A DNA stretch of 52,299 nt from Candidatus Halobeggiatoa sp. HSG11. Lineage in GTDB: Bacteria > Pseudomonadota > Gammaproteobacteria > Beggiatoales > Beggiatoaceae. Below, piece by piece: positions 9,101 to 17,019 of the stretch. Below the pieces are notes generated by a model that saw only the letters and a list, made by a program, of their open reading frames with translations, ran no database searches and was not told the origin of the DNA. The translations under genes were made by a program, and so were the position numbers. The stretch is taken from assembly GCA_030378105.1 (NCBI GenBank), contig JAUCGL010000014.1, positions 1-52,299 on the forward strand, written 5' to 3'. Position 1 is the first letter of the stretch. Every line of letters starts with the position of its first letter.

Positions 9101-11629
9101 GGCTAAAAATTCATCTTTTAATCTATCTGCTTCCTTTAATTGAATAGCTATCTGTTGTTCTCGCTCTAATTCTCGTTGTTTGGCTGCCAGTTTACGTTTT
9201 TGCAGACGCATATAGCTGATAATAATAGCTAAAATAGTGATTAAATATAAAGTATAAGCCCACCAAGTTTGCCAAGGTGGTGGTAATACAGTTATTTTAA
9301 TAGCAGTTCCAACTTCGTTCCAAATTCCATCATTATTGCTACCACGAACTCGAAAGGTATAAGTTCCATGTGGCACACTTGTATAATAAGCATTGCGGCG
9401 AGTTCCGATGAAATTCCAATCTTGTTCTAAACCTTCCAGTTGATAAGCATATTTATTTTTTTCTGGCTGCAAAAAGTTCAAAGCTGCGAACTCAAAAGAA
9501 AAGAAAGATTGCTGATAATTCAATATGATATTATTGGTTTCACTGATATGCTGGGTTAAAGTTTCTCCAATCGCTACTGGTTGATTGAAAATTTTAAAAT
9601 CGGTAATAATAACAGGCGGTACATAAGGATTATCTTTAACTTTTAATGGATGGAAAACATTGAAACCATTGATACCACCAAACAAAAACTGGCCATTGTT
9701 GGTTTGATAGTAAGCTTCTCTAAATTCATCGCTTTGTAAACCATCTAATACATCATAATTCCGGAAAGTATTTTTGTCGGGATTAAATTTGGACAGTCCA
9801 CCATTAGTACTTATCCAAAGATAACCTTGCCCATCCTCTAAAATTCCATAGGTGACATCGTTGGCCAAACCATCAATCTGTCGATAATGAGTTAACCTTT
9901 GAGTTTCACGATCCAACATATTTAAGCCACCGCCTTGAGTACCAACCCACAGTCTATGCTGACTATCTTCATAAACAGCAAATACATCGTTATGGCTTAT
10001 GCCTTGTTCTTGTTGATAAACAGTAAAAGTTTCAGTTTTGGGATCAAATCTATTTAAACCACCACCCTGAGTACCAATCCATAATATGCCGCCAAAGTCT
10101 TCATAAATAGATAATACACTGTTTTCGCTGAGAGAATTTGGATTGTCAGGGTCATTTTTATAATGGGTAAATTGCTTGCGATCAAATTTATTTAAACCAT
10201 CTCTTGTACCTAACCATAAATTACCAGCCCGATCTTCATAGATGGCTCGCACCATATCATTGCTTAGGCTATTCAGATCGTCTGGATTGTGGAGATAATG
10301 AGTAAAAGTTTGACCATCAAATTTATTCAAACCATTCTCAAAAGTTCCAATCCACACAATTCCAGCTTGATCTTCATGAACTGACCAAACATCATCACTG
10401 CTTAAACTATTGGGATTGTCCGGATCATGTTTATAATGAGTGAAGCTTCCATCTGTTAATTTATTCAATCCGCCACCAAGAGTTCCAATCCAGTGAATAT
10501 TATTGTTATTAACGTGAATGGAGGAAACAGTGTTATGGCTTAAACTGTTGGAATTTTGTGGATCGTTTTTATAATGGACAAATTTATCTCGATACCGATC
10601 AAATTTATTCAAACTACCACCATCAGTACCAACCCATAAAGCTCCAGCCTGCTCTTGGTTAATTGACATAACATAGTCATTGCTTAAACTACGTGGATTA
10701 TTTGGATCGTGAATATTGTGGATAAATTTATTTTGAGCTGGCAGATATTGGTCTAATCCACCATCAGTTGCAATCCATAGATTGTTGGAAGCATCTTCAT
10801 TAATTGCCCAAATAGTATCATTATTTAAGCTATCGGGATTTTGCGGATCGTTAATATAACGGATAAATTGATTATTTTTTAATTGATTAAGTCCAGCATC
10901 CATAGTTCCAACCCACAAATCACCATTATGATCTGCAAAAATATCGGTTATGCTATCGCTGCTTAAACTCAAAGGATTTTTGGGGTCATGTCGATAGTTA
11001 GTAAATTTTTTAGTCTTGGGGTCAAAACGATTAAGACCAGCACCATCAGTACCTATCCACAAAATCCCTTTTTTATCAGTATGGACTCGCCATAAAATAT
11101 CACCACTTAAACTATTGGGATTGTTTGGTTCATGTCGATAATGAGTAAATTTTTTGCCATCGAAATGATTTAAACCAGTGTCATAAGTGGTAATCCATAA
11201 ACCAGTTGCATCTTCACAAATGGACAATACGCCATCACTACTTAAACTATTGGGATTGTCAGGTTCATGTTGATAACTGGTAAAATTATCCTGCTGTCGA
11301 TTATATTTAGCAATTCCACCATCATTTATGCCAATCCACAAATTTTTAGCTTTATCTTCATAAATAAAAGTGATGAAATTTCCAGTTAAGCTATTGGAAT
11401 TATTTGGTTCATGTCGATAATGAGTAAAATCATAACCATCGTATTTATTCAAACCATCTTGAGTTCCAAACCACATAAACCCCTTGCTATCTTGCAAAAT
11501 AGCATAAACTGTACTTTGTGATAGTCCATCTTTACGAGTTAAATGCTCAAATTCTTGCCCATAAACAGATAAACTAATTAATAATAGAAGGATTTTGTAG
11601 TAAATATTCATCAACTTGCTAAACAACAT
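6128..11629 (-). CDS. Propeller sensor - histidine kinase - receiver - PAS-PAS - adenylate cyclase fusion
   Basis: A giant 1833-residue membrane sensor. A signal peptide (alternative start at Met7) precedes 14 two-component-type propeller repeats with LWIGT..GGLNKFD motifs (about 25-680; two seven-blade propellers). A Y_Y_Y domain (about 705-778) and one transmembrane helix (about 787-808) follow. The cytoplasmic part has HisKA ([10 protein letters not shown] near 847), HATPase (about 955-1075), a receiver (LIVDDEP, phospho-Asp in LLDIMMP; about 1110-1225), PAS (about 1255-1365) and PAS (about 1405-1515). A coiled coil, a class III cyclase (about 1580-1760) and a TPR-like tail complete it. 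The cyclase keeps both metal Asps (FSDIRGF, IGDAIMALF), and its DGTVISDTVNVASR motif resembles cyanobacterial CyaC-type adenylate cyclases. It likely converts an extracellular polymer or glycan cue into cAMP through internal phosphorelay. It is monocistronic. Confidence 0.92.
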   Translation of the reverse strand: MLFSKLMNIYYKILLLLISLSVYGQEFEHLTRKDGLSQSTVYAILQDSKGFMWFGTQDGLNKYDGYDFTHYRHEPNNSNSLTGNFITFIYEDKAKNLWIGINDGGIAKYNRQQDNFTSYQHEPDNPNSLSSDGVLSICEDATGLWITTYDTGLNHFDGKKFTHYRHEPNNPNSLSGDILWRVHTDKKGILWIGTDGAGLNRFDPKTKKFTNYRHDPKNPLSLSSDSITDIFADHNGDLWVGTMDAGLNQLKNNQFIRYINDPQNPDSLNNDTIWAINEDASNNLWIATDGGLDQYLPAQNKFIHNIHDPNNPRSLSNDYVMSINQEQAGALWVGTDGGSLNKFDRYRDKFVHYKNDPQNSNSLSHNTVSSIHVNNNNIHWIGTLGGGLNKLTDGSFTHYKHDPDNPNSLSSDDVWSVHEDQAGIVWIGTFENGLNKFDGQTFTHYLHNPDDLNSLSNDMVRAIYEDRAGNLWLGTRDGLNKFDRKQFTHYKNDPDNPNSLSENSVLSIYEDFGGILWIGTQGGGLNRFDPKTETFTVYQQEQGISHNDVFAVYEDSQHRLWVGTQGGGLNMLDRETQRLTHYRQIDGLANDVTYGILEDGQGYLWISTNGGLSKFNPDKNTFRNYDVLDGLQSDEFREAYYQTNNGQFLFGGINGFNVFHPLKVKDNPYVPPVIITDFKIFNQPVAIGETLTQHISETNNIILNYQQSFFSFEFAALNFLQPEKNKYAYQLEGLEQDWNFIGTRRNAYYTSVPHGTYTFRVRGSNNDGIWNEVGTAIKITVLPPPWQTWWAYTLYLITILAIIISYMRLQKRKLAAKQRELEREQQIAIQLKEADRLKDEFLANTSHELRTPLNGIIGIAESLIDGVAGNVNQQLESNLAIIVSSGRRLTSLVNDILDFSKLKKQEFDLQRTSINMPTIVEIVLALSQPLIEKKNIKLINEISTYLPPLNADENRVQQILHNLVGNAIKFTEKGTVTISAEIVTEGFAVTVADTGIGIPTEKLSRIFEAFEQVDGSTARTYGGTGLGLAVTHQLVSLHGGHICVESRLNQGSKFTFILPITEEQITSEQLPIIAKQAPLDNSNSILPELPDEEVIEETVIELLPSDKHTVLIVDDEPVNRQVLVNHLSLLNYNIIQAESGVQALEILKKIERPDIILLDIMMPVKSGYEVTKEIRKTWAADELPIILLTAKNQIIDMVIGFENGANDYLAKPVFKDELIARIKTHLNVSKLKAETLRLTVENKNRLMQFLESMPIGVIVLNVYGTIFFFNQQAQKILGLEELKTITITTIEELFTDRPFYLTDTKQLYSDDKLPFALALKGEKTSINDVEIHRDNTVVPLEIFGTPIFDEQGDIIYAINIIQDITERKQLEFKQQQVTQKLTNYSETLEQQVAERTGRLRNSEKLLEDAQRMALVGSWIWDIKMGTVSRSTQDCLNCGIAPNDYVPSYEAFVEQVHPDDKEKIDSLLETCIIGEDVAEIEFRVIWSDGQIRNLRSQAELEYDDFETPIYLKGFSQDITESKRIEAQVKQQNIELQTKNTELETLTEQLAEAQKEKLYKLNQAYERFVPKQFLSLLEKNSVIEVNLGDHIEKEITILFSDIRGFTAMSETMSPKKVFDLINMYLGKMEPVIAENKGIIDKYIGDAIMALFPDNADNAVKGGIAMLNMLTQHNELLVRGGLKPMQIGIGLNTGPSMLGTVGGQNRMDGTVISDTVNVASRVEGLTKIYGTPLLITEQTYLKLKDPLQYHVRVIDAVQVKGKTEVVTIYEIYDADSAISLELKDKTRNNFEEGFVLYHWEEYKDAKPLFEKVLKVNKDDIAAQVYLKRCNNKVELE

Positions 11630-11757
11630 ATCTTAAAAGATTAATCAAAATTTTGACTCATATATTTATACACCAATTGATATTATACAAGTTAAACTGT
11701 TAAAATTATGTATGGTGCAATGAAAAATTAATTGTATCCAGATTCAAAATATAATAT

Positions 11758-11906
11758 GGCATCCTTCAAAAGCAGTTGACAGTTATTTCGGGAATGGAGT
11801 GAAACGGATTTCCCGAAACCCATATCTAGCAATCGTTTCGGGAAATCCACTTTGTTCCATTCCCGAAACAACTGTTCACTACTTTTGCGTTAATATGAAG
11901 TATGCC
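11758..11906 (+). repeat. Repeat family F, copy 1 (double-hairpin palindrome)
   Basis: A near-palindrome from 11780 to 11874 is made of two TTTCGGGAA/TTCCCGAAA sub-hairpins around a central spacer (11819-11835). It is followed by TTTGCGTTAATATGAAG. Imperfect outer ends GGCATCCTTC and GAAGTATGCC bound the unit. A second copy at 41368 carries the spacer in the opposite orientation. Confidence 0.75.
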
Positions 11907-12055
11907 TATAATATTAACTTAAAGATGCAATTTGTAAGCTCATTATATTTTACATCCTAAATGTGGTCTTTTGTATTTTACATAACTGAAGTAACGCAAG
12001 GTATTATAAATATCAGGATAAAAAGTATAAAAATAAGTGAAGATTATAATAAGGT

Positions 12056-12246
12056 AGGACTTACGCATTGACAAGACAAACATTTAATGAAACCGTTTAA
12101 ATATCGAAATATCGTTCCCAAACTCTTGTTTGGGAACGTACTGTCAAGAAGCTCCGCTTCGTCGTTAACAATGATATATCTTACCTCAATTCAAAGCAGA
12201 GCTTAAACGGCATTGTGTTCCCAAACAGGAGTTTGGGAACAATAAT
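12056..12246 (+). repeat. Repeat family A, copy 2 (right end missing)
   Basis: Starts AGGACTTACGCATTGACAAG, the left terminal inverted repeat of the complete copy at 14314, and carries both GTTCCCAAAC palindromes. The right inverted terminus is absent. With family F this accounts for most of the 763-bp gap between the propeller-cyclase gene and the hydrolase gene; the remainder is AT-rich and without a gene. Confidence 0.75.
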
Positions 12247-12392
12247 AAAGAAAAATAAATAACTTCATTTAGATATAATGATTATTAAAATAGTTCAACT
12301 AAGAATTTGTTTTCCCTCATCAGTTAAGGTGGGGGAAGATGAACAATCATCTTTTCATTTACAAACATCTATAAATTCAACATCGGTAATCA

Positions 12393-13220
12393 ATGAAAAA
12401 TTTAATATTTTCAATAATAAGAATAATAGTTGGAACAATAATCGCTATACCCTTATTATTATACCCATATCTATATTTTATCCAAGAAAAGTTATTATTT
12501 ATCCGTCAAGATTTATCACATTCCGTCCAGAACTATTCTTTTGTTGAAGAGGTGCAAATAAAGACTCATGACAATGTTACATTGCATGGTTGGTTAGTTA
12601 AATCCGAACCAAAAGCTCCGTTATTAATCTACTTTGGTGGTAATGCTGAGGAAGTTTCTGGACACATAATGGACTATAAACAACTGGCAGGTTGGTCGTT
12701 GTTGCTAGTGAATTATCGTGGTTATGGTCTAAGTACAGGTTCACCAAGTGAAAAAAATTTATTTAATGATGCGGTATTACTTTATGATACTTTTGCCAAC
12801 CGAAGTGATGTTGATAGCAATAAAATTGTAGCATTTGGACGTAGTCTTGGTACTGGAGTTGCGGTATATCTGGCTTCTCAACGGAATTTGCAAGGAGTGG
12901 TGCTGGTTTCACCTTATGATAGTATGAAAAATTTAGCTCAAGAGTATTATCCTTATGTACCAGTATCTTTACTTTTAAAACATCATTTTGATTCAATGAG
13001 TTATGCTTCTGTAATTAAAGCTCCAATGTTGACAATGATTGCAGAGCTGGATCAAATTATTACTCCAAAACATTCCTTGAGATTGGTTAAAGCGTGGGGT
13101 GGAACTGTGCAACAAAAAATTATTAAAAATGCTAATCATGATGACATTAGTTTAGCGTCACAATACTGGGAAACTGTCACTTATTTCCTTGATTCGGTAT
13201 TGGAAAAAGATCAGTTATAG
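12393..13220 (+). CDS. Membrane-anchored alpha/beta hydrolase (ABHD13/Bem46-like)
   Basis: This 275-residue serine hydrolase has an N-terminal hydrophobic anchor (residues 5-32) and an alpha/beta hydrolase fold. A catalytic triad is readable: Ser151 in the nucleophile elbow GRSLGTG, Asp220 in AELDQIITP and His249 in NANHDD. An oxyanion strand YFGGNAE and the NYRGYGLSTGSPSE segment are typical of the Bem46/ABHD13 group. The substrate is unknown; members act on lipid or acyl esters at membranes. The ATG at 12393 has only weak Shine-Dalgarno support but begins the hydrophobic anchor correctly. It stands alone between repeat-rich gaps and converges on the leftward lemA gene. Confidence 0.88.
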   Translation: MKNLIFSIIRIIVGTIIAIPLLLYPYLYFIQEKLLFIRQDLSHSVQNYSFVEEVQIKTHDNVTLHGWLVKSEPKAPLLIYFGGNAEEVSGHIMDYKQLAGWSLLLVNYRGYGLSTGSPSEKNLFNDAVLLYDTFANRSDVDSNKIVAFGRSLGTGVAVYLASQRNLQGVVLVSPYDSMKNLAQEYYPYVPVSLLLKHHFDSMSYASVIKAPMLTMIAELDQIITPKHSLRLVKAWGGTVQQKIIKNANHDDISLASQYWETVTYFLDSVLEKDQL

Positions 13221-13303
13221 TAAGATTTGTAATCTTCTCATTATCCACAGGTAGAGGCCTGAAGAATCGGTTCAGGTAAAAGAGGAATTTGTGCAATACC
13301 AGA

Positions 13304-13387
13304 TATAGCAATTATTAATTAAATTCTACAAAAATATCAATTATTTATTTTGTATTACTGTAATCTATTTAATCGGGAAATGCTATA
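13304..13387. repeat. Repeat family E, copy 1 (MITE-like)
   Basis: Ends TATAGCA and TGCTATA are inverted. The interior has the AATTAAAT-type AT-rich sequence and AATCGGGAAATGCTATA, shared with copy 3 at 16023. Confidence 0.6.
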
Positions 13388-13477
13388 TTCGATCTTGAAG
13401 ATAATGCCAAAATGATATGCCATGTTTTTTCAAACTGGCAAAAGTATCTCGACATTTTTGTCCATCTCAATCTTGCC

Positions 13478-14065
13478 TTACCAAAATAATTCGCCCACAT
13501 TAACATTTTGCCGTTCAGGTGCTGCAATAGTAAATACTTGTTTACGTTTTAATCTCATCATACCGGCAATTATGTTAGTAGGAAACATTTCAACTCCATT
13601 GTTGTAATCAGTCACGGTAGCATTATAAGCACGCCGAGCCGCAGAAATTTGTTCCTCAACCTCATTTAAACTCGCTTGTAAGTGTAGAAAGTTTTGATTC
13701 GCTTTTAAATCTGGGTAAGATTCAACTGCTACCATAATCTGACCTATTGTACCACTTAGCTGATTATCTAAGTTAATCTTTTCCTCATTAGACAAGTTAC
13801 TATGAACTGCTTGACTACGCAAATTAGTAATTTTTTCTAGTAACTCTCGTTCGTGAATGGCATATTTTTGTACAGTTTTCACTAGGTTAGGTATTAAGTC
13901 ATAGCGTTTTTTTAACATAACATCCATACCTCCAAAAGCATAATCTACTTGGTTTTTCTTATCAATCAGACTGTTGTAGAGAATTGCGACTATTATTCCA
14001 GCTAGAATCAATATTCCAAAAAATCCTCCAAACACTACTAACAATATTATTACGGTGTTTGACAT
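13478..14065 (-). CDS. lemA: LemA family membrane protein
   Basis: A 195-residue LemA protein. One N-terminal transmembrane helix (about residues 5-30) is followed by the family signature YNSLIDKKNQVDYAFGGMDV, then DLIPNLVKTVQKYA, and a helical domain with NEVEEQISAARRAYN near residue 145. LemA proteins are anchored with a short external N-terminus and a cytosolic coiled-coil body; the molecular role is unsettled. The length fits the family. A strong AAGGAA lies 9 nt before the ATG. Its divergent neighbour is a DUF3137 protein, a known genomic companion of LemA, so the two probably act together despite the 600-bp repeat-filled gap between them. Confidence 0.93.
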   Translation of the reverse strand: MSNTVIILLVVFGGFFGILILAGIIVAILYNSLIDKKNQVDYAFGGMDVMLKKRYDLIPNLVKTVQKYAIHERELLEKITNLRSQAVHSNLSNEEKINLDNQLSGTIGQIMVAVESYPDLKANQNFLHLQASLNEVEEQISAARRAYNATVTDYNNGVEMFPTNIIAGMMRLKRKQVFTIAAPERQNVNVGELFW

Positions 14066-14106
14066 GTTATGGTTCCTTTTTAAGGTAATTCGTTAAGTAT
14101 TTAAAC

Positions 14107-14221
14107 TATAGCAATTCTTAATTATGAATGCTTAATTCTTAATTAACTTCAATTTAAATATCAATCATTTAATTAAATAGACTGTAGTACATCAAATTGG
14201 AATTTGCTATAGATATGCTGG
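14107..14221. repeat. Repeat family E, copy 2
   Basis: TATAGCAATTCTTAATTATG at the left and TTTGCTATA at the right form the inverted ends. It lies just upstream of lemA and may overlap its promoter region. Confidence 0.65.
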
Positions 14222-14313
14222 TGAAACCGGTTGAACTATTCCAACCAACTATTTGATTGTATAATTTTCCATTATGCTGATCAAGTGTTTTTAATACTAA
14301 AATTATTTTTTGA

Positions 14314-14575
14314 TAGGACTTAACGCATTGAACAAGACAAACATTTAATGAAACCGTTTAAATATCGAAATATCGTTCCCAAACTCTTGTTTGGGAACGC
14401 ATTGCCAAGAAGCTCCGCTTCGTCGTTTAACAATGATATACCATAACCTCAATTCAAAGCAGAGCTTAAACGGCATTGTGTTCCCAAACAGGAGTTTGGG
14501 AACAATAATTAAGTTATAACTATATTATTTATAAAAAATTAATATTTTTTAGCTTTTGTCAATGCGTAAGTCCTA
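14314..14575 (+). repeat. Repeat family A, complete MITE with terminal repeats and TTTGA duplication
   Basis: 262 bp with inverted ends TAGGACTTAACGCATTGAAC and GTCAATGCGTAAGTCCTA. It is flanked by the 5-bp direct repeat TTTGA (14309-14313 and 14576-14580), consistent with transposition. Two internal GTTCCCAAAC/GTTTGGGAAC palindromes are present and no coding capacity. It is the reference copy for the family. With repeat E it fills most of the lemA-DUF3137 gap. Confidence 0.85.
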
Positions 14576-14662
14576 TTTGATACTTAATCTAATGAATTAA
14601 TTTGCATTGGAAAATGCCATATGGTAGGTTTATTGACACTACAAATACAATAAATTAAATAT

Positions 14663-16009
14663 ATGAAAACTAAACAAGAAACCATTGTCCATAACAAAGG
14701 AATTGATACTAAACTTAGGTATATTAATGTTATTCTTGGTATATTAGGCGGATTGCTAATCATTTGGATATTTGTGATCCCTTTTGGAACTATCTTTTTA
14801 TCTCAATTTTCACAGACAAATATTGTCGCTTTAGTGGAGTTTTTTACTTCACCAGCTTTTGTTAAACTATACGAAGCATATACCCCACAAGTTATCTTTA
14901 CCAGCGTTATTTTATTAATAATATTTCAATGGTATAAAGGTAATTTGAAAGAGTCTTATCTGTCAATGATTGACGAAGAAAGAAAAATAAAAGAACTTTA
15001 TATCAATAAATTAAAACCAAAGTTAAAAATACTTGAAAAGCAACGTAAAAATATAGTATATAACATGGTTATTGCGATAGTTATTGCGATAGTAGCTTTT
15101 TTTGTAAGTTTCTTCCTAATTATAGTGTTGATAGGTATAATTTTCTATGTATTAAGCTTTATAATAAACCTTGAAAGTAGCTTTGGCGGTGGTTATATCC
15201 TGATGTTTTCTTTATTTATTTCTATGTCTATAGTATTTGTAACCTTCAATAGTCTGTATCGTCCATATAAGAAAAAATTTAAAGCTGAAATAATTGGTAG
15301 CATTGTTACCGCTATTGATAAAAATTTAACCTATTATCCGCAAAGAGAAATAACTTATCAAGAATTCCAAGTAACTAAATTAGCAGAATATTTGGATACA
15401 ATAGATACATTGAGTGGTGAAGATTATGTCGAAGGTATGCTTGGCAAAACAGCAATTAAATTCTCCGAGATTAATGCTGCACGTACTGAAATGGATGAGC
15501 ATGGAAATGAATATCATGTTACAGTATTTAATGGTTTATTCTTTATCTTTGATTTTAATAAAGCTTTTGAGGGTTTAACTGTTGTCGTACCAAAAGGTAA
15601 TTATTATTGGAATTCTGGAGAATTAGTTAAATTAGAATCACCTAAATTTGAACAAGAATTTTCTGTGTATAGTGATAACCAAATAACTGCTCGTTATATC
15701 TTGTCGCCAAGTTTAATGCAACGTATATTAAAATTTAAGCAAACATCAAAAAAGAAACTTTACTTATCTTTTGTTGATGGTAAATTATATGTTGCGATTT
15801 CTATTTCTGGAGACTTGTTTGAACCAAATGTTTTTAGCACATTATTAGATTATGAGATTTATCGTGATTTTTTTACCAATATGTCATTTGCTGAAAATAT
15901 TGTCGAAGAACTTAACCTTAACCTGCGAATTTGGAGTAAAGGTTCACCATCATTCGACCCGACAGTTGTACTTAGACAAAACGATTTGCAGGGAATGATT
16001 GAGAAGTAA
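14663..16009 (+). CDS. DUF3137 family membrane protein
   Basis: A 448-residue protein of the uncharacterised DUF3137 family. Four hydrophobic segments in the N-terminal half (about residues 25-50, 77-95, 132-168 and 173-195) flank a charged helix (DEERKIKELYINKLKPKLK). A soluble C-terminal domain begins near residue 205. It carries the family pattern SGEDYVEGMLGKTAIKFSEI and, further on, FNGLFFIFDFNKAFEGLTVV. DUF3137 genes often sit beside lemA, as here in divergent orientation. No ribosome-binding site is obvious before the ATG. The biochemical function is unknown; a membrane-associated partner of LemA is the most that context allows. Confidence 0.85.
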   Translation: MKTKQETIVHNKGIDTKLRYINVILGILGGLLIIWIFVIPFGTIFLSQFSQTNIVALVEFFTSPAFVKLYEAYTPQVIFTSVILLIIFQWYKGNLKESYLSMIDEERKIKELYINKLKPKLKILEKQRKNIVYNMVIAIVIAIVAFFVSFFLIIVLIGIIFYVLSFIINLESSFGGGYILMFSLFISMSIVFVTFNSLYRPYKKKFKAEIIGSIVTAIDKNLTYYPQREITYQEFQVTKLAEYLDTIDTLSGEDYVEGMLGKTAIKFSEINAARTEMDEHGNEYHVTVFNGLFFIFDFNKAFEGLTVVVPKGNYYWNSGELVKLESPKFEQEFSVYSDNQITARYILSPSLMQRILKFKQTSKKKLYLSFVDGKLYVAISISGDLFEPNVFSTLLDYEIYRDFFTNMSFAENIVEELNLNLRIWSKGSPSFDPTVVLRQNDLQGMIEK

Positions 16010-16022
16010 CTGGAACAAGAAC

Positions 16023-16127
16023 TATAGCAATTCTTAATTATGAATGCTTAATTCTTAATTAAAATCTATAAAAATATCAGATTCTTGCTTAATATAACTA
16101 TGGTCCATCTAATCGGGAAATGCTATA
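16023..16127. repeat. Repeat family E, copy 3
   Basis: Begins TATAGCAATTCTTAATTATG (identical to copy 2) and ends AATCGGGAAATGCTATA (as in copy 1), directly after the DUF3137 stop codon. Confidence 0.7.
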
Positions 16128-16206
16128 TTAGAATTGGTAAACGAAATAGGAAATAAAAAGTATTTTAATAATCTGATAAATTTCATAAAATATATTTTAT
16201 AATATC

Positions 16207-16641
16207 ATGGACGAAAAAAACTTTAAAACCACTTATCAAAATATGAATCCACTACCTTGTATATTTAGGAAAGCAATCCTAAGTAATAAATTTGGTTGTG
16301 AAAAATTTCAGAGGTTAAATATTGCAGAGCGAGAAAGTATAAATTGTAATTCATCAGATGCTCATAAAATTTGTACTACTTTATTAAATTTACTAATTGT
16401 AAATTCTCAAGTTGCTTTACATTTGTCTGATATTGAACAGCAGATACCTCATAATAAGGCTATGCAATTACAATGTGGAGGTTTATTAGGTATACGAGAT
16501 GTGTTAGAATTAACTGGAGAAGTTATAAATATTTATGCTTTGATCAAACAATCTTTATCTGAATTTCAAAATTTAGAAAATTTACCCTATCAAAATATTG
16601 TTGGAACAATCATACATTATAAAGCTAGAAAACAACGTTAA
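16207..16641 (+). CDS. Small conserved cysteine-containing protein, function unknown
   Basis: This 144-residue soluble protein carries four cysteines in its first 56 residues (C18, C31, C47, C56) with the local motifs KFGCEKF and IAERESINC. The rest is helical, with one further Cys at 90 (LQCGG). The cysteine spacing and the AER-C motif suggest a metal- or Fe-S-binding N-terminal module, but I cannot assign a named family. I recall similar short proteins in gammaproteobacterial sulfur oxidisers; this is recollection, not a search. No Shine-Dalgarno is visible. The gene is followed within a few bases by the convergent remnant of a cyclase gene. Confidence 0.6.
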   Translation: MDEKNFKTTYQNMNPLPCIFRKAILSNKFGCEKFQRLNIAERESINCNSSDAHKICTTLLNLLIVNSQVALHLSDIEQQIPHNKAMQLQCGGLLGIRDVLELTGEVINIYALIKQSLSEFQNLENLPYQNIVGTIIHYKARKQR

Positions 16642-16642
16642 A

Positions 16643-16872
16643 CTATTTTCTACCTTTTATATAGATAAGTGTCATTTTACCTTTAATTTCAATTAATCCT
16701 CTTTCTTCCATGAAAAACTTATCTTTAATCCGGTGATATGTGATTTCTGAAACTTGAATTTCATCTGGGATACCTGTGATTCCATTCTACTAGCTATGTT
16801 TACAGTATCGCCCCATAAATCATAATTAAATTTATGTTTACCAATTACTCCTGCGACCACTGGACCAGTCAT
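16643..16872 (-). pseudogene. Remnant of a class III adenylate/guanylate cyclase, frameshifted and truncated
   Basis: Leftward reading gives [20 protein letters not shown] and then [11 protein letters not shown], the middle of a class III cyclase domain. After ES the frame slips: a missing base (CAGGT where CATGGT is expected) moves the rest to another frame, which reads [20 protein letters not shown], then [19 protein letters not shown], to a stop at 16643-16645. The N-terminal half is absent; the homology stops exactly where repeat D begins at 16873. It has at least two lesions and no plausible activity. Confidence 0.8.
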
Positions 16873-16972
16873 GTAGGGTCGGTGCAATAAAATGAAACCG
16901 ACCAAATATAAATCCAATCAATACTTTTGTCTTTTGTAATGGTCGTTTAACACTTTGCTTCACCGATCCTAC
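16873..16972. repeat. Repeat family D, copy 1, abutting the cyclase remnant
   Basis: Left arm GTAGGGTCGGTGCAATAAAA and a diverged right arm ending CACCGATCCTAC. The right arm most resembles the arm of copy 3 at 44986. It forms the 5' border of the broken cyclase. Confidence 0.65.
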
Positions 16973-17019
16973 CAACTCAATACATTCTACTCCAAAAAAG
17001 CCTATTTACTTAAGCTACA

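Noticed and set aside
12278-12547. Open frame overlapping the start of the alpha/beta hydrolase
   Set aside because: It is out of frame with the hydrolase, Ser/Ile-rich without family features, and overlaps the well-supported gene.
13255-13280. Hairpin CCTGAA/TTCAGG as terminator of the hydrolase gene
   Set aside because: The stem is only 6 bp, no U-tract follows, and the sequence is not repeated elsewhere.
16693-16917. 74-residue open frame as an intact small cyclase
   Set aside because: Its first residues come from repeat D and its last are out of frame with the true cyclase; it is a remnant.
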